DNA of 17,346 nt, taken from NCBI GenBank assembly GCA_900770075.1, contig CAAGIZ010000071.1, forward strand, positions 1-17,346. Direction: 5' to 3'. The notes beneath the pieces were generated by a model. The model was not told the origin of the DNA and did no database searches. It saw only the letters and a list, made by a program, of their open reading frames with translations. The position numbers were made by a program, and so were the translations under genes. The stretch comes from Spirochaetia bacterium (lineage in GTDB: Bacteria > Spirochaetota > Spirochaetia > Treponematales > Treponemataceae). Below are positions 1 through 6,865 of this stretch, in pieces (position 1 is the first letter of the stretch; every line of letters starts with the position of its first letter).

Positions 1-1817
1 GCTACCACGCAATCTACAAGAGGGCAATTCCTTCTGAAGACACAAAAGAAGAGTACATAATGTACGATCCTGACAACAATAAGCTTCTTCAGCTGGACAA
101 GGAACACGTTTACCTTGGATTTGCCGTAGCCAGAGGTTGTAACGCAACCTTCTCGGACGTTGTACTCAACATTACAGATCCTAAAAAAGATCCTCCAGCT
201 CAGGAAGAACCGCCGGAGCTTGTACCTCTTTCTACGACAATCGACTGTCCTACAACCTGGTACAACCAGAAATATCCGTTTGCATTTACAACAAATGCCA
301 ACGGTACCCTCAGCGTAAAAACCACAGACGGCAAGGTGCTCATCAAGGGCGACAAAATCACCGTTCCAGAAGGAAAGGTTTTTGCCGACTACAAAAAAAC
401 AATCAAAATCAACAAGGATTTGACAGACCTTCTGGTAACCTTTGATCCTGAAGACAACTGGCGTCCTGCTCCTAAAAAAGTTCTCGCTCAGTTCAACGCA
501 GAAGACAATGACTACGAGATGAACTACAAGCCTGTAACTTATACCCATTCAATCATTTCCAAGACATACAAGGGTTCAACTCTCTATGTTGCTCCAAATG
601 CAAATGCCTTCGGAAAGGGAACTGCAGATGATCCTCTCGACCTTGCTTCTGCTATTGCCTACTGTCAGCCGGGACAGATTATCATACTTAAAGCAGGAAC
701 CTACTACCCTACAAAGAGCATCGAAATTGAACGGGGCAACGACGGAACTGCAAAGGCAAGAAAAACCCTCATTGCAGAACCAGGGGCTCGTCCTGTAATC
801 GACTTCTCTAAATCCAAGGCAAAAGTTACAGCCCTTAACCTCTACGGAAGTTACTGGACGCTCCAGGGCTTTGACATTACAGGAACTCCTGGCGACGTAA
901 AGGCCCTTCAGGTAGCAGGTAACTACAACCAGATTCTCATGGTAGACACCTACCTTAACGGAGATACCGGTATTCAGATTTCTGGACGCTCTGCTGAAAC
1001 CTTTGACAAGTGGCCCCACGACAACCTTATCTACGGCTGTGAATCCTTCGGAAACTCTGACCCAGCTCAGAACAATGCCGACGGCTTTGCTTCCAAACTG
1101 ACCACCGGCGAAAACAACGTATTCCGCAACTGTGTAGCCCACCACAACGTAGACGACGGCTGGGACTTCTACTCAAAAGTAGAAACAGGTGCTATCGGTG
1201 CTGCTGTAATCGACAACTGTATCGCTTACGGTAACGGTACAAAGCTGGACGGAACCGGTAACGGTGACGGAAACGGCTTTAAGCTGGGTGGTGACGGTAT
1301 TGCAATCAAGCACATCCTGCGCAACTCCATTGCCTGGGGCAACGGCGTAAACGGAGTAACTTGTAACTCTAACCCTGCCCTTATTCTGGAAAACGTAACT
1401 GTTTACGGAAGCGGCAACTACAACGTTTCCCTTTACGGAAAAGGCAAGGCTGCTGCCAACCCGCGTACCTTTAAGGCAAGCGGAGTCCTTTCTGTAAGCG
1501 GCGGTGCAGGCGACAACTTTGACGCTTCCAACGACCCAGACCTGGCAAAACGCCTGGCTTCCAAGGACAACTACTTCTACAACGGTGCAAAAGCTGTAAA
1601 CGTAGAAGGAAAGGAAGCCGTTGGTTCTGAAATTTTTGCAAGCACAGACACTTCAAAATGGGCAAACGGCTACAACGCTGACGGTTCATTTAACAGAATT
1701 CCGCGCAGCAAAACCGGCGCATTTGACATTGGAGACCTCTTCCGCCTTACAGACAAGGCTCCTGAAGGCTCCGGTGCAGACTACAACCACGTGTCAAAGA
1801 ATGCAAACGCAAAATAG
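1..1817 (+). CDS. Pectate lyase, PL9-type right-handed beta-helix (5' end outside window)
   Basis: This enzyme cleaves polygalacturonate by calcium-dependent beta-elimination and would act outside the cytoplasm. The frame is open from base 3 with no stop, so the gene begins left of the window and the ATG at 60 is internal. Numbered from that ATG, residues 1-40 look like the end of a carbohydrate-binding-type beta-sandwich. A Pro/Glu-rich linker follows, then Ig-like sequence to about 170, then the parallel beta-helix to the end. The PL9 active site is recognisable: D341 in NADGF, D365/D366/D369 in DDGWD, and K408 in GFKLGG. From family knowledge these match the four calcium aspartates and the catalytic lysine of Dickeya Pel9A (D209, D233, D234, D237, K273). 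The 24-residue gap from the first to the second aspartate is identical. Two intrinsic terminators follow. The family call is strong; the exact substrate (pectate or methylated pectin) is inferred. Confidence 0.9.
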   Translation, partial: YHAIYKRAIPSEDTKEEYIMYDPDNNKLLQLDKEHVYLGFAVARGCNATFSDVVLNITDPKKDPPAQEEPPELVPLSTTIDCPTTWYNQKYPFAFTTNANGTLSVKTTDGKVLIKGDKITVPEGKVFADYKKTIKINKDLTDLLVTFDPEDNWRPAPKKVLAQFNAEDNDYEMNYKPVTYTHSIISKTYKGSTLYVAPNANAFGKGTADDPLDLASAIAYCQPGQIIILKAGTYYPTKSIEIERGNDGTAKARKTLIAEPGARPVIDFSKSKAKVTALNLYGSYWTLQGFDITGTPGDVKALQVAGNYNQILMVDTYLNGDTGIQISGRSAETFDKWPHDNLIYGCESFGNSDPAQNNADGFASKLTTGENNVFRNCVAHHNVDDGWDFYSKVETGAIGAAVIDNCIAYGNGTKLDGTGNGDGNGFKLGGDGIAIKHILRNSIAWGNGVNGVTCNSNPALILENVTVYGSGNYNVSLYGKGKAAANPRTFKASGVLSVSGGAGDNFDASNDPDLAKRLASKDNYFYNGAKAVNVEGKEAVGSEIFASTDTSKWANGYNADGSFNRIPRSKTGAFDIGDLFRLTDKAPEGSGADYNHVSKNANAK

Positions 1818-1826
1818 TTGGGCATC

Positions 1827-1862
1827 TCTGGAAATTCGCTAAAGCGACTTTCCAGATTTTTT
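1827..1862 (+). terminator. Intrinsic terminator 1 after pectate lyase
   Basis: A 13-bp stem with one mismatch (arms 1827-1839 and 1844-1856), closed by a TAAA loop, is followed by six T residues. It lies 10 nt after the pectate lyase stop codon. Confidence 0.85.
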
Positions 1863-1891
1863 AAGGTAACTTTGAAATCTTAAACGACAGG

Positions 1892-1921
1892 CCGTCCGGG
1901 AAACCGGGCGGTTTTTTTTTC
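1892..1921 (+). terminator. Intrinsic terminator 2 after pectate lyase
   Basis: A GC-rich 8-bp stem (CCGTCCGG / CCGGGCGG with one G-U pair) around a GAAA tetraloop is followed by nine T residues. With the hairpin at 1827-1862 it forms a tandem terminator, as expected behind a strongly expressed exported enzyme and insulating the next gene. Confidence 0.9.
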
Positions 1922-1970
1922 TTTTTAAGGGATTTTAGAGGTTCCCTTTTCAAATTCCGGGGTTTCGGGG

Positions 1971-1976
1971 TATAAT
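1971..1976 (+). promoter_or_regulatory. -10 box (TATAAT) 6 nt before the NYN gene ATG
   Basis: A perfect TATAAT is followed by CGGGGC and then the ATG at 1983. Normal sigma70 spacing would put the transcription start on or next to the A of the ATG, so the mRNA would be leaderless. The -35 region is weak (TTTCAA at 1948-1953 with a 17-bp spacer). CGGGG occurs three times around the box (1957-1981). Confidence 0.6.
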
Positions 1977-1982
1977 CGGGGC

Positions 1983-2972
1983 ATGAACGAAACTAGTAAA
2001 ATTGCAATTTTTTTTGATGCAGAAAACGTTCCCGCAGCCATGGTGCCGGAAATAATCTCTTTTCTTTCCACAAAGGGAGACATTCTGTTCCAGAGGGCTT
2101 ATGCGGACTGGTCCATTGCAAACACAAAAGCATGGCAGACACAGATTACGAAAACTCCTATAACGGCAATCCAGCAGTTCCACCACAATCAGGAGCAGGC
2201 CGTAGACAAGGCTGTTATGATGGATGCCATAGAACTTGCCATTAAACACGAAGAAATAGACATTTTTACGCTGGTTGCTTCCGACAACGGCTATTATTCG
2301 TTGAGTTTAAGGCTGAGGGAACTGGGTAAAAGGGTAATCGGCATTGGCGAAAAAGGAAAATGCAGCCCAATCTGGATAAATTCCTGCAACGAATTCCAAT
2401 ACTTTGAAGATTTGGAAGAAGTTGATGACGATATCCTGCTGCAGTCCGAAAAACCTGCGGAAACCAGCGAAATCAAGGACTTTGCACTGGAAAAATTTCT
2501 GGAAAGAGCCTTTGATTCCACGCCTTTTTACAAGGACACAAACACCAAACTTTTATCCCAGATGTGGGAATCCATTCTGCGGCAAAAACCGGATTTTTCC
2601 GTAAAAGACTACGGCAAAAAAACCGCAAGGGAATTCATAATGTCTTTTGACGACAAATTTAAGGTTTCTGACGACGGAAAAAACCAGAAAACTTTTTTTG
2701 TTGAAAAAATCGAAAGCAAAAATTCCCAGCGCATAACGGGAATCATAAAAAGAAAAATCGGCTGTTACTGCATAATTTCTTCCACAGACAAGGACAAAAA
2801 GGGTGATTACTTCTTCTACAGAAACGAAATAAACCCCAAGTACAAAAAACAGAAGCTGGAAAAAGGAATGAAGGTCAATTTTGTGGTTGTAAGGGAACCG
2901 AACCTTAACGCCGGAACTTTCAAGGACAAGAATGGTCGGGCAACTGATTTGATGATTGAACAGCAGACCTGA
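1983..2972 (+). CDS. NYN-domain protein with LOTUS-like and cold-shock-like C-terminal parts
   Basis: A predicted cytoplasmic RNA-binding or RNase-like protein of 329 aa. Residues 5-145 form a NYN (PIN-like, LabA/DUF88) domain. Its acidic residues fit a metal site: D12 in FFDAEN, D75 and D81 in the DKAVMMD helix, and D101 in ASDNGYYSL. Residues about 165-242 resemble the winged-helix OST-HTH/LOTUS domain that often follows NYN. Residues about 251-325 start ITGIIKRKIGCYCII and contain DYFFYRNEI, resembling a cold-shock/OB-fold nucleic-acid-binding domain. The last two assignments are inference from residue pattern. The ATG has no Shine-Dalgarno; a TATAAT box ends 6 nt before it. The upstream neighbour is separated by two terminators, so this is probably its own transcription unit. 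RNA is the likely substrate; the actual target is unknown. Confidence 0.8.
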   Translation: MNETSKIAIFFDAENVPAAMVPEIISFLSTKGDILFQRAYADWSIANTKAWQTQITKTPITAIQQFHHNQEQAVDKAVMMDAIELAIKHEEIDIFTLVASDNGYYSLSLRLRELGKRVIGIGEKGKCSPIWINSCNEFQYFEDLEEVDDDILLQSEKPAETSEIKDFALEKFLERAFDSTPFYKDTNTKLLSQMWESILRQKPDFSVKDYGKKTAREFIMSFDDKFKVSDDGKNQKTFFVEKIESKNSQRITGIIKRKIGCYCIISSTDKDKKGDYFFYRNEINPKYKKQKLEKGMKVNFVVVREPNLNAGTFKDKNGRATDLMIEQQT

Positions 2973-3019
2973 GTTTTGCAGGGCGGAAGATGCAGCCCGG
3001 ATTGAAGCAGCAGCAAAGC

Positions 3020-3114
3020 TGTCCGCCGAAGGCGGATGGAGGCGCCCCGACGCCGGAACTGCGGAAAGCCGGTTACACGGAAAAACAGAATGCCGACTGA
3101 GGGGCTTTTTTTTG
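3020..3114 (+). repeat. Intergenic GC-rich repeat, copy A
   Basis: The segment containing GCGGATGGAGGCGC and GCCGGAACTGCGGAAAGCCGG matches parts of intergenic segments near 8390-8445 and 14146-14215, and by reverse complement near 10341-10377. It ends in GAGGGGC plus eight T residues (3106-3113), which might terminate the NYN transcript, though the stem is not convincing. It encodes nothing recognisable. Confidence 0.5.
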
Positions 3115-3115
3115 A

Positions 3116-3142
3116 GGGGGATGTGCTGCCCCCTTACAGCAC
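3116..3142 (+). other. Two mutually exclusive small hairpins upstream of the DTW gene
   Basis: GGGGG (3116-3120) can pair with CCCCC (3129-3133). Alternatively GTGCTG (3123-3128) can pair with CAGCAC (3137-3142). The two helices share bases and exclude each other. They lie upstream of the -10 box at 3173, so they are probably the tail of the previous transcript or DNA-level structure rather than a leader of the DTW gene. Confidence 0.35.
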
Positions 3143-3172
3143 ACCCACTGTTTATTTTTGCGAGATTTTTTA

Positions 3173-3178
3173 TATAAT
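3173..3178 (+). promoter_or_regulatory. -10 box (TATAAT) 6 nt before the DTW gene ATG
   Basis: A perfect TATAAT is separated from the ATG at 3185 by CTAAAA only, the same 6-nt distance as at 1971-1976. There is no Shine-Dalgarno, so a leaderless mRNA is predicted. No convincing -35 box is visible. Confidence 0.6.
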
Positions 3179-3184
3179 CTAAAA

Positions 3185-3871
3185 ATGCGCGATTTTTGTT
3201 ACAAATGCTATAAACCACGGGAAAGCTGCGTCTGCGAAGTGCTTAAACCTTTTGACCCGGGAATTAAATTTGTTTTTTTAATGCACCCGAAAGAGGCAAA
3301 AAGACAGAGGACTGGTACCGGGCGGATTGCTCATGCCGGACTTTTGGATTCTGAAATAATAATGGGAATTGACTTTACGGAAAACCGGCGGCTCTGCGAA
3401 CTTTTGAACGACCCCAAATATTTTCCGGTGCTGCTCTATCCTGACGAAAATGCCTGGAATTCTAAAAAAGCGGGGTTTAAAGAGGCCGTAAATGGCAGGA
3501 AAATTCTTGCAATTATAATTGATTCCACCTGGTTTTGTTCCAAGAAGATGATTAAACTTTCTAAAAACATTATGGCTCTGCCTAAGGTGAGTTTTTCCGG
3601 GGATTACCGTTCGATTTTTACTTTTAAGAGGGAGCCTTATCCGGAATGTGTTTCTACCATCGAAACCTGCTACTATCTGACAAAGGAACTTGAGGATTCG
3701 GGGATTATTGAAAAAAATGCCCCTGAAAACCTTGAAAGCCTGATGGACGCTTTTAAGGCCATGATTAAGTTCCAGCTGCAGAAGGAAAATGATCGGATTG
3801 CCGGACTTTTGCCCAACACCCACGCAAACGACTATAAGTTCACGAAAAAAAAGGAAATTCCTGATTTTTAA
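3185..3871 (+). CDS. DTW-domain tRNA-uridine aminocarboxypropyltransferase (TapT-like)
   Basis: DTW-domain enzymes transfer the 3-amino-3-carboxypropyl group of S-adenosylmethionine to a tRNA uridine (acp3U). This 228-aa protein opens with a cysteine cluster (C5, C8, C15, C17) in the position of the family's metal-binding N-terminus. It continues with MHPKEAKRQRTGTGRIAHAG, matching the HP-x-E...TGR block. It has the signature variant D113-S-T-W116 followed by SKKM and ALPKVSF. I place the start at ATG 3185. A TTG at 3158 is also in frame, but it would place the -10 box inside the gene and gives an N-terminus (MRDFLYNLK) not typical of the family. The 3' end overlaps the converging GH3 gene by 4 bp. 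Domain identity is strong; the modified tRNA position is inferred from the family. Confidence 0.88.
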   Translation: MRDFCYKCYKPRESCVCEVLKPFDPGIKFVFLMHPKEAKRQRTGTGRIAHAGLLDSEIIMGIDFTENRRLCELLNDPKYFPVLLYPDENAWNSKKAGFKEAVNGRKILAIIIDSTWFCSKKMIKLSKNIMALPKVSFSGDYRSIFTFKREPYPECVSTIETCYYLTKELEDSGIIEKNAPENLESLMDAFKAMIKFQLQKENDRIAGLLPNTHANDYKFTKKKEIPDF

Positions 3872-5586
3872 GGGGTTTGACTGAGAGGAAGTTCACCCTG
3901 CGGCTTGAATTCTCCGTTTAAGGCTCCGAAAAGCGCCTGAAAGGTGTATGGCGAATAGCTGTAACCAAGCAAAATCGTGTCTGCCCAGGTAAAGTCCAGC
4001 ACAGGAACAGGGGAAAGCACTGACATTATTACAACTTTTTTTCCAAGGTTTTTAAGGCTTTGGGCTATCATTGCGCTGCGCTCGTTTGCCACGCAGATTA
4101 TTACGGTGTCGAAATTTCGGGCGGTGGTTTCTATGTTGCGGCTCATCCAGTCTGCCTGATTGGGGCCCATTTCGTAGTCGAATTTGAATTCCGCACAGTT
4201 TGAATAGCGTTTTTTTGCTTCTTCAAAAAACTGGGGGAACTGGGTCTGCCCGGCAAGAAGGATGCGCTCGTTTGGGGCGGGGTTAAATGGCAGGCAGTTT
4301 CCGGACTTGTAGGCCGTTATTGACCGGCAGGCCTGGCTTAAAAAGAATTTCTGCCCTTCCCTGTCGGGGATTTTTTCGCTTAAAGAGGCAGGGTCTGGAT
4401 AAAGGGGGGCTGCATTCTGGCTTTTAAAATAGTTGAGTTTGTACAGTATGACCCGTCTTGCGGCTTTTTCTACTGTCTGGCGGAAAGCCGTGCTGGAATC
4501 CATAAGGGCGAGGTTTGAAGTCCAGAGGTTTTCGTTCCAGTGGGCGGTGGTGGAAGAGATTACGATGTCGTTTCCGGCTTCTATGGCAAGGCGGAAGGCG
4601 CGGCTCAGGCTGCCTGCGTACATTGTTGCTCCGTTCATCATCATGTCGTCGGTTATAATCAGGCCTTCGTAGCCAAGGCGGTTGCGGAGGATGTCTGTAA
4701 GGAAGACTTTTGACAGGCTGGCCGGCTCTCCGTTTGCAATGATTTTTGGGAAGCCCAGATGACCGCTCATTATGGCAGGGATTTTTTCCGCAATCAAAAA
4801 CTTAAAGGGAACAAGCTCCCGGTTTTCGAGGGTCTGGTAGTCTATGTCTATCTGAGGCAGGTTTCCGTGGCTGTCCAGACTGGTGTCGCCGTGGCCGGGA
4901 AAGTGCTTTGCGGTGGGAATAACCCCTGCGTCTATGGAGCCGGCGGCAAAACTTGCCCCAAGCTGACCCACAAAGTCCGGGTTTGAACCAAAGGAGCGGG
5001 GGCCGATTACGCTGGAGCGCAGGTTTGTGTAGTTGTCTACCGTAGGCGCAAAATTCATATTTATGCCGAGGGCTTTTATTTCCCGGCTGATGTAGTAGCC
5101 TGAATAATAGGCATCGATGGGGTATCCCCCCGCGCCGATTGCCATGTTGCCGGGAGTTTCGGAAGTTTCGCCTTTAACGTGGCGAATCCAGCCCCCTTCC
5201 TGATCGGTTGCAACAAAAAGCGGTATCTTGAATTTTCTTTCCTGAGATTTTTTCTGCAAAGTAGATACGGACTGGGCAACCAGATTTATGTTGTCGGTGT
5301 TCCAGCCGAAAACCTTTACGCTGCCCAATCCCCGCTCGTAAACCCACCTTATCAAAAGTTCGCTGGGTTCGGCTCCTGCCCAGCCAAACATTAAAATCTG
5401 GCTTAGAAGTTCTTCGCTGTTCATCCTGCTGACTAGAAAATCTGCCAGGTCTTCTGCAGGATAGTCGCTCCAAAAATCGGCATTTTCCGGTATTTTTACC
5501 TTTCCTGTCTGTGCAAAACTCAGGACTGCTGTAAGGAAGAAAACAGCCCCTGTCAAAAATCTTTTCTTTTTTGAATTTCTGTTCAT
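3868..5586 (-). CDS. Exported glycoside hydrolase family 3, beta-N-acetylhexosaminidase-like
   Basis: This 572-aa GH3 enzyme probably removes beta-linked N-acetylglucosamine from peptidoglycan fragments or other glycans outside the cytoplasm. A signal peptide is visible (KKKRF, a hydrophobic stretch, then LSFAQ with cleavage after FA); there is no lipobox cysteine. The (beta/alpha)8 domain contains KHFPGHGDTSLDSH. The D238-S-H240 pair corresponds to the Asp-His acid/base dyad of NagZ-type GH3 enzymes, and ITDDMMM supplies the nucleophile D313. The C-terminal 170 residues form a second domain, as in longer Bacillus-type NagZ enzymes and unlike the single-domain E. coli NagZ. An AGGA sequence lies about 10 nt upstream of the ATG. 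The gene lies 43 nt downstream of trxB on the same strand and may be cotranscribed with it. Exact substrate is not determinable. Confidence 0.88.
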   Translation of the reverse strand: MNRNSKKKRFLTGAVFFLTAVLSFAQTGKVKIPENADFWSDYPAEDLADFLVSRMNSEELLSQILMFGWAGAEPSELLIRWVYERGLGSVKVFGWNTDNINLVAQSVSTLQKKSQERKFKIPLFVATDQEGGWIRHVKGETSETPGNMAIGAGGYPIDAYYSGYYISREIKALGINMNFAPTVDNYTNLRSSVIGPRSFGSNPDFVGQLGASFAAGSIDAGVIPTAKHFPGHGDTSLDSHGNLPQIDIDYQTLENRELVPFKFLIAEKIPAIMSGHLGFPKIIANGEPASLSKVFLTDILRNRLGYEGLIITDDMMMNGATMYAGSLSRAFRLAIEAGNDIVISSTTAHWNENLWTSNLALMDSSTAFRQTVEKAARRVILYKLNYFKSQNAAPLYPDPASLSEKIPDREGQKFFLSQACRSITAYKSGNCLPFNPAPNERILLAGQTQFPQFFEEAKKRYSNCAEFKFDYEMGPNQADWMSRNIETTARNFDTVIICVANERSAMIAQSLKNLGKKVVIMSVLSPVPVLDFTWADTILLGYSYSPYTFQALFGALNGEFKPQGELPLSQTP

Positions 5587-5629
5587 TTTTTCAGTTTCCT
5601 GTGTTTTTTTGAAGGAAGTTTGCCAGTCC

Positions 5630-6571
5630 TTACAGATTTTTTTTCTGCGCCTTCAGCAAAGTTACGTATTCATGAGCCTGATGTGCCGCAATGGCTCCGT
5701 CTGAGGAGGCCGTAATAAGCTGACGGAAAGGCTTTGCCCGTACGTCTCCGGCCGCATAAATCCCCGAAACGGCGGTTTCCATCCTGTAGTTTGTGATGAG
5801 GTAGCCGCCTTCGTCTTTTTTAAGCATGCTCACCAGTTCCGTGCGAGGAGTCATTCCTACAAAGACAAAGACCGCATCGCAAGGCATTTCTGTTTTTTCG
5901 CCGGAAAGGTTGTTTTTTAGCAAAACTGAGCGAACCTTTTCGCTGCCGTTTATCTGCTCGATTTCCGTGTTGTAGAGGACTGTGATGTTCTTTACCTTTT
6001 GAATTTTCTGCTGAATTGCCTTCTGTGCCCGAAGTTCACCCCGCCTGTGCACAAGGATCACGCTGTCTGCAAGGGAAGAAAGATAAAAGGCTTCTTCGCA
6101 GGCACTGTCGCCGCCCCCTGCAACCACGATTTTGCCGCCCCTAAAAAAAGGTCCGTCGCAGGTTGCGCAGTAGCTTACACCCCGCCCGCAAAGTTCCCTT
6201 TCGCCGGGAATATTCAAAGTCTTGTGGGCTGCGCCGGTGGCGATTAAAACTGAATAGGAAGAAATTCTGCCTTTTTCTGTTTCTATTATAAATTTGCCTT
6301 TTACTTTATCTATAGAAAGAACTTTTGTGTTCAGTATCTCCGCTCCGAAGCTTTGAGTCTGGGACAACATATTCTGAATAAAAGTAGTGCCCTTTACTGC
6401 CGGAAAAAATCCGGGAAAATTTTCCAGAGTGAAAATATTGAGTGCCTGACCGCCTGTTTCTGCACAGTCAATCAGCAGGGTGGAAAGCCCGCTTCTGGCA
6501 CCGTACTGAGCCGCCGTCAAACCCGCAGCCCCGGCTCCCACAACGATAAAGTCGTAAAAATCTTTTTGCAT
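5630..6571 (-). CDS. trxB: Thioredoxin reductase
   Basis: FAD- and NADPH-dependent enzyme that reduces thioredoxin in the cytoplasm. Its 313 aa is the usual length. It shows the N-terminal FAD motif GAGAAGLTAA, the redox centre C135-A-T-C138 (same numbering as E. coli TrxB), the NADPH-binding GGGDSACEEA with downstream HRR, and the C-terminal FAD motif AGDVRAKPFRQLITASSDG. The start is ATG 6571. GAAGG immediately precedes it but is too close (1 nt) to work as a Shine-Dalgarno, and a TATAAT ends only 7 nt upstream, so translation may be leaderless. A terminator hairpin from the upstream tRNA-Cys side abuts this -10 box. The exported GH3 gene follows after 43 nt. Confidence 0.96.
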   Translation of the reverse strand: MQKDFYDFIVVGAGAAGLTAAQYGARSGLSTLLIDCAETGGQALNIFTLENFPGFFPAVKGTTFIQNMLSQTQSFGAEILNTKVLSIDKVKGKFIIETEKGRISSYSVLIATGAAHKTLNIPGERELCGRGVSYCATCDGPFFRGGKIVVAGGGDSACEEAFYLSSLADSVILVHRRGELRAQKAIQQKIQKVKNITVLYNTEIEQINGSEKVRSVLLKNNLSGEKTEMPCDAVFVFVGMTPRTELVSMLKKDEGGYLITNYRMETAVSGIYAAGDVRAKPFRQLITASSDGAIAAHQAHEYVTLLKAQKKNL

Positions 6572-6578
6572 GCCTTCG

Positions 6579-6584
6579 ATTATA
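6579..6584 (-). promoter_or_regulatory. -10 box (TATAAT) 7 nt before trxB ATG
   Basis: On the minus strand TATAAT is followed by CGAAGGC and the trxB ATG. It starts 1 nt after the T-run of the terminator at 6586-6617, so any -35 element would have to lie inside that hairpin. No good -35 match is seen. Confidence 0.5.
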
Positions 6585-6585
6585 C

Positions 6586-6617
6586 AAAAAAAAATGCCCT
6601 TGCGCTATGCAGGGGCA
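6586..6617 (-). terminator. Intrinsic terminator just upstream of trxB
   Basis: On the minus strand TGCCCCTGC pairs with GCAAGGGCA (9 bp with one G-U pair) around a 5-nt loop and is followed by nine T residues. It would stop transcripts coming from the tRNA-Cys side. Confidence 0.8.
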
Positions 6618-6624
6618 GATTTAT

Positions 6625-6657
6625 GAAAACGGGAACAGGCTTTGCCGTTGGCTCCCG
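6625..6657 (-). terminator. Terminator-like hairpin between tRNA-Cys and trxB
   Basis: CGGGA pairs with TCCCG, with an inner helix of AACGGC against GCCTGTT (one bulge), followed on the minus strand by four T residues. It lies between two stronger terminators, so its role is uncertain. Confidence 0.4.
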
Positions 6658-6661
6658 GAAA

Positions 6662-6693
6662 TAAAAAGGCGGAAGTGTTTTTGCACTGCCGCC
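6662..6693 (-). terminator. Intrinsic terminator of tRNA-Cys
   Basis: On the minus strand GGCGGCAGTG pairs with CACTTCCGCC (one C-T mismatch) around a CAAAAA loop and is followed by five T residues. It begins 7 nt after the 3' end of the tRNA. Confidence 0.85.
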
Positions 6694-6699
6694 CTTTTA

Positions 6700-6772
6700 A
6701 GGCGTCTAACAGAATCGAACTGTTCAATCACGGTTTTGCAGACCGTTCCCTTAGCCACTTGGGTAAGACGCC
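6700..6772 (-). tRNA. tRNA-Cys (anticodon GCA)
   Basis: The minus strand folds into a full cloverleaf. The acceptor stem is GGCGTCT/AGACGCC, the D-arm stem CCC/GGG, and the anticodon stem ACGGT/ACCGT with loop CTGCAAA, giving anticodon GCA. The T-arm is AACAG/CTGTT around TTCGATT. The discriminator base is U73, the known identity element of tRNA-Cys. The following bases are TAAAA, so CCA is not encoded and must be added enzymatically. A terminator follows directly. Confidence 0.95.
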
Positions 6773-6784
6773 GTATTTGTTCAG

Positions 6785-6811
6785 TGTATAAAATATTAAA
6801 GTTTATGTCTA
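6785..6811 (-). promoter_or_regulatory. Possible promoter of tRNA-Cys
   Basis: On the minus strand TAGACA (-35, 5 of 6 matches to TTGACA) and TATACA (-10) are separated by 15 bp, shorter than the usual 17. The -10 ends 12 nt before the mature tRNA 5' end. Confidence 0.35.
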
Positions 6812-6865
6812 GTCTTTTTGAATGGTTAGGGGTAAAATTAAGGCAGATTTTTTTAAGCTGTAACC

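Noticed and set aside
576..1145. Long minus-strand open frame (189 codons) inside the pectate lyase gene
   Set aside because: The plus-strand frame holds the complete PL9 active site; the antisense frame has no recognisable domain and mirrors codon bias.
3158..3184. Upstream TTG start for the DTW protein
   Set aside because: It would place the TATAAT box inside the coding sequence; ATG 3185 fits the family N-terminus.
2553..3218. Minus-strand open frame across the NYN gene 3' end and the intergenic repeat
   Set aside because: It runs antisense to a supported gene and through repeat DNA, with no motif.
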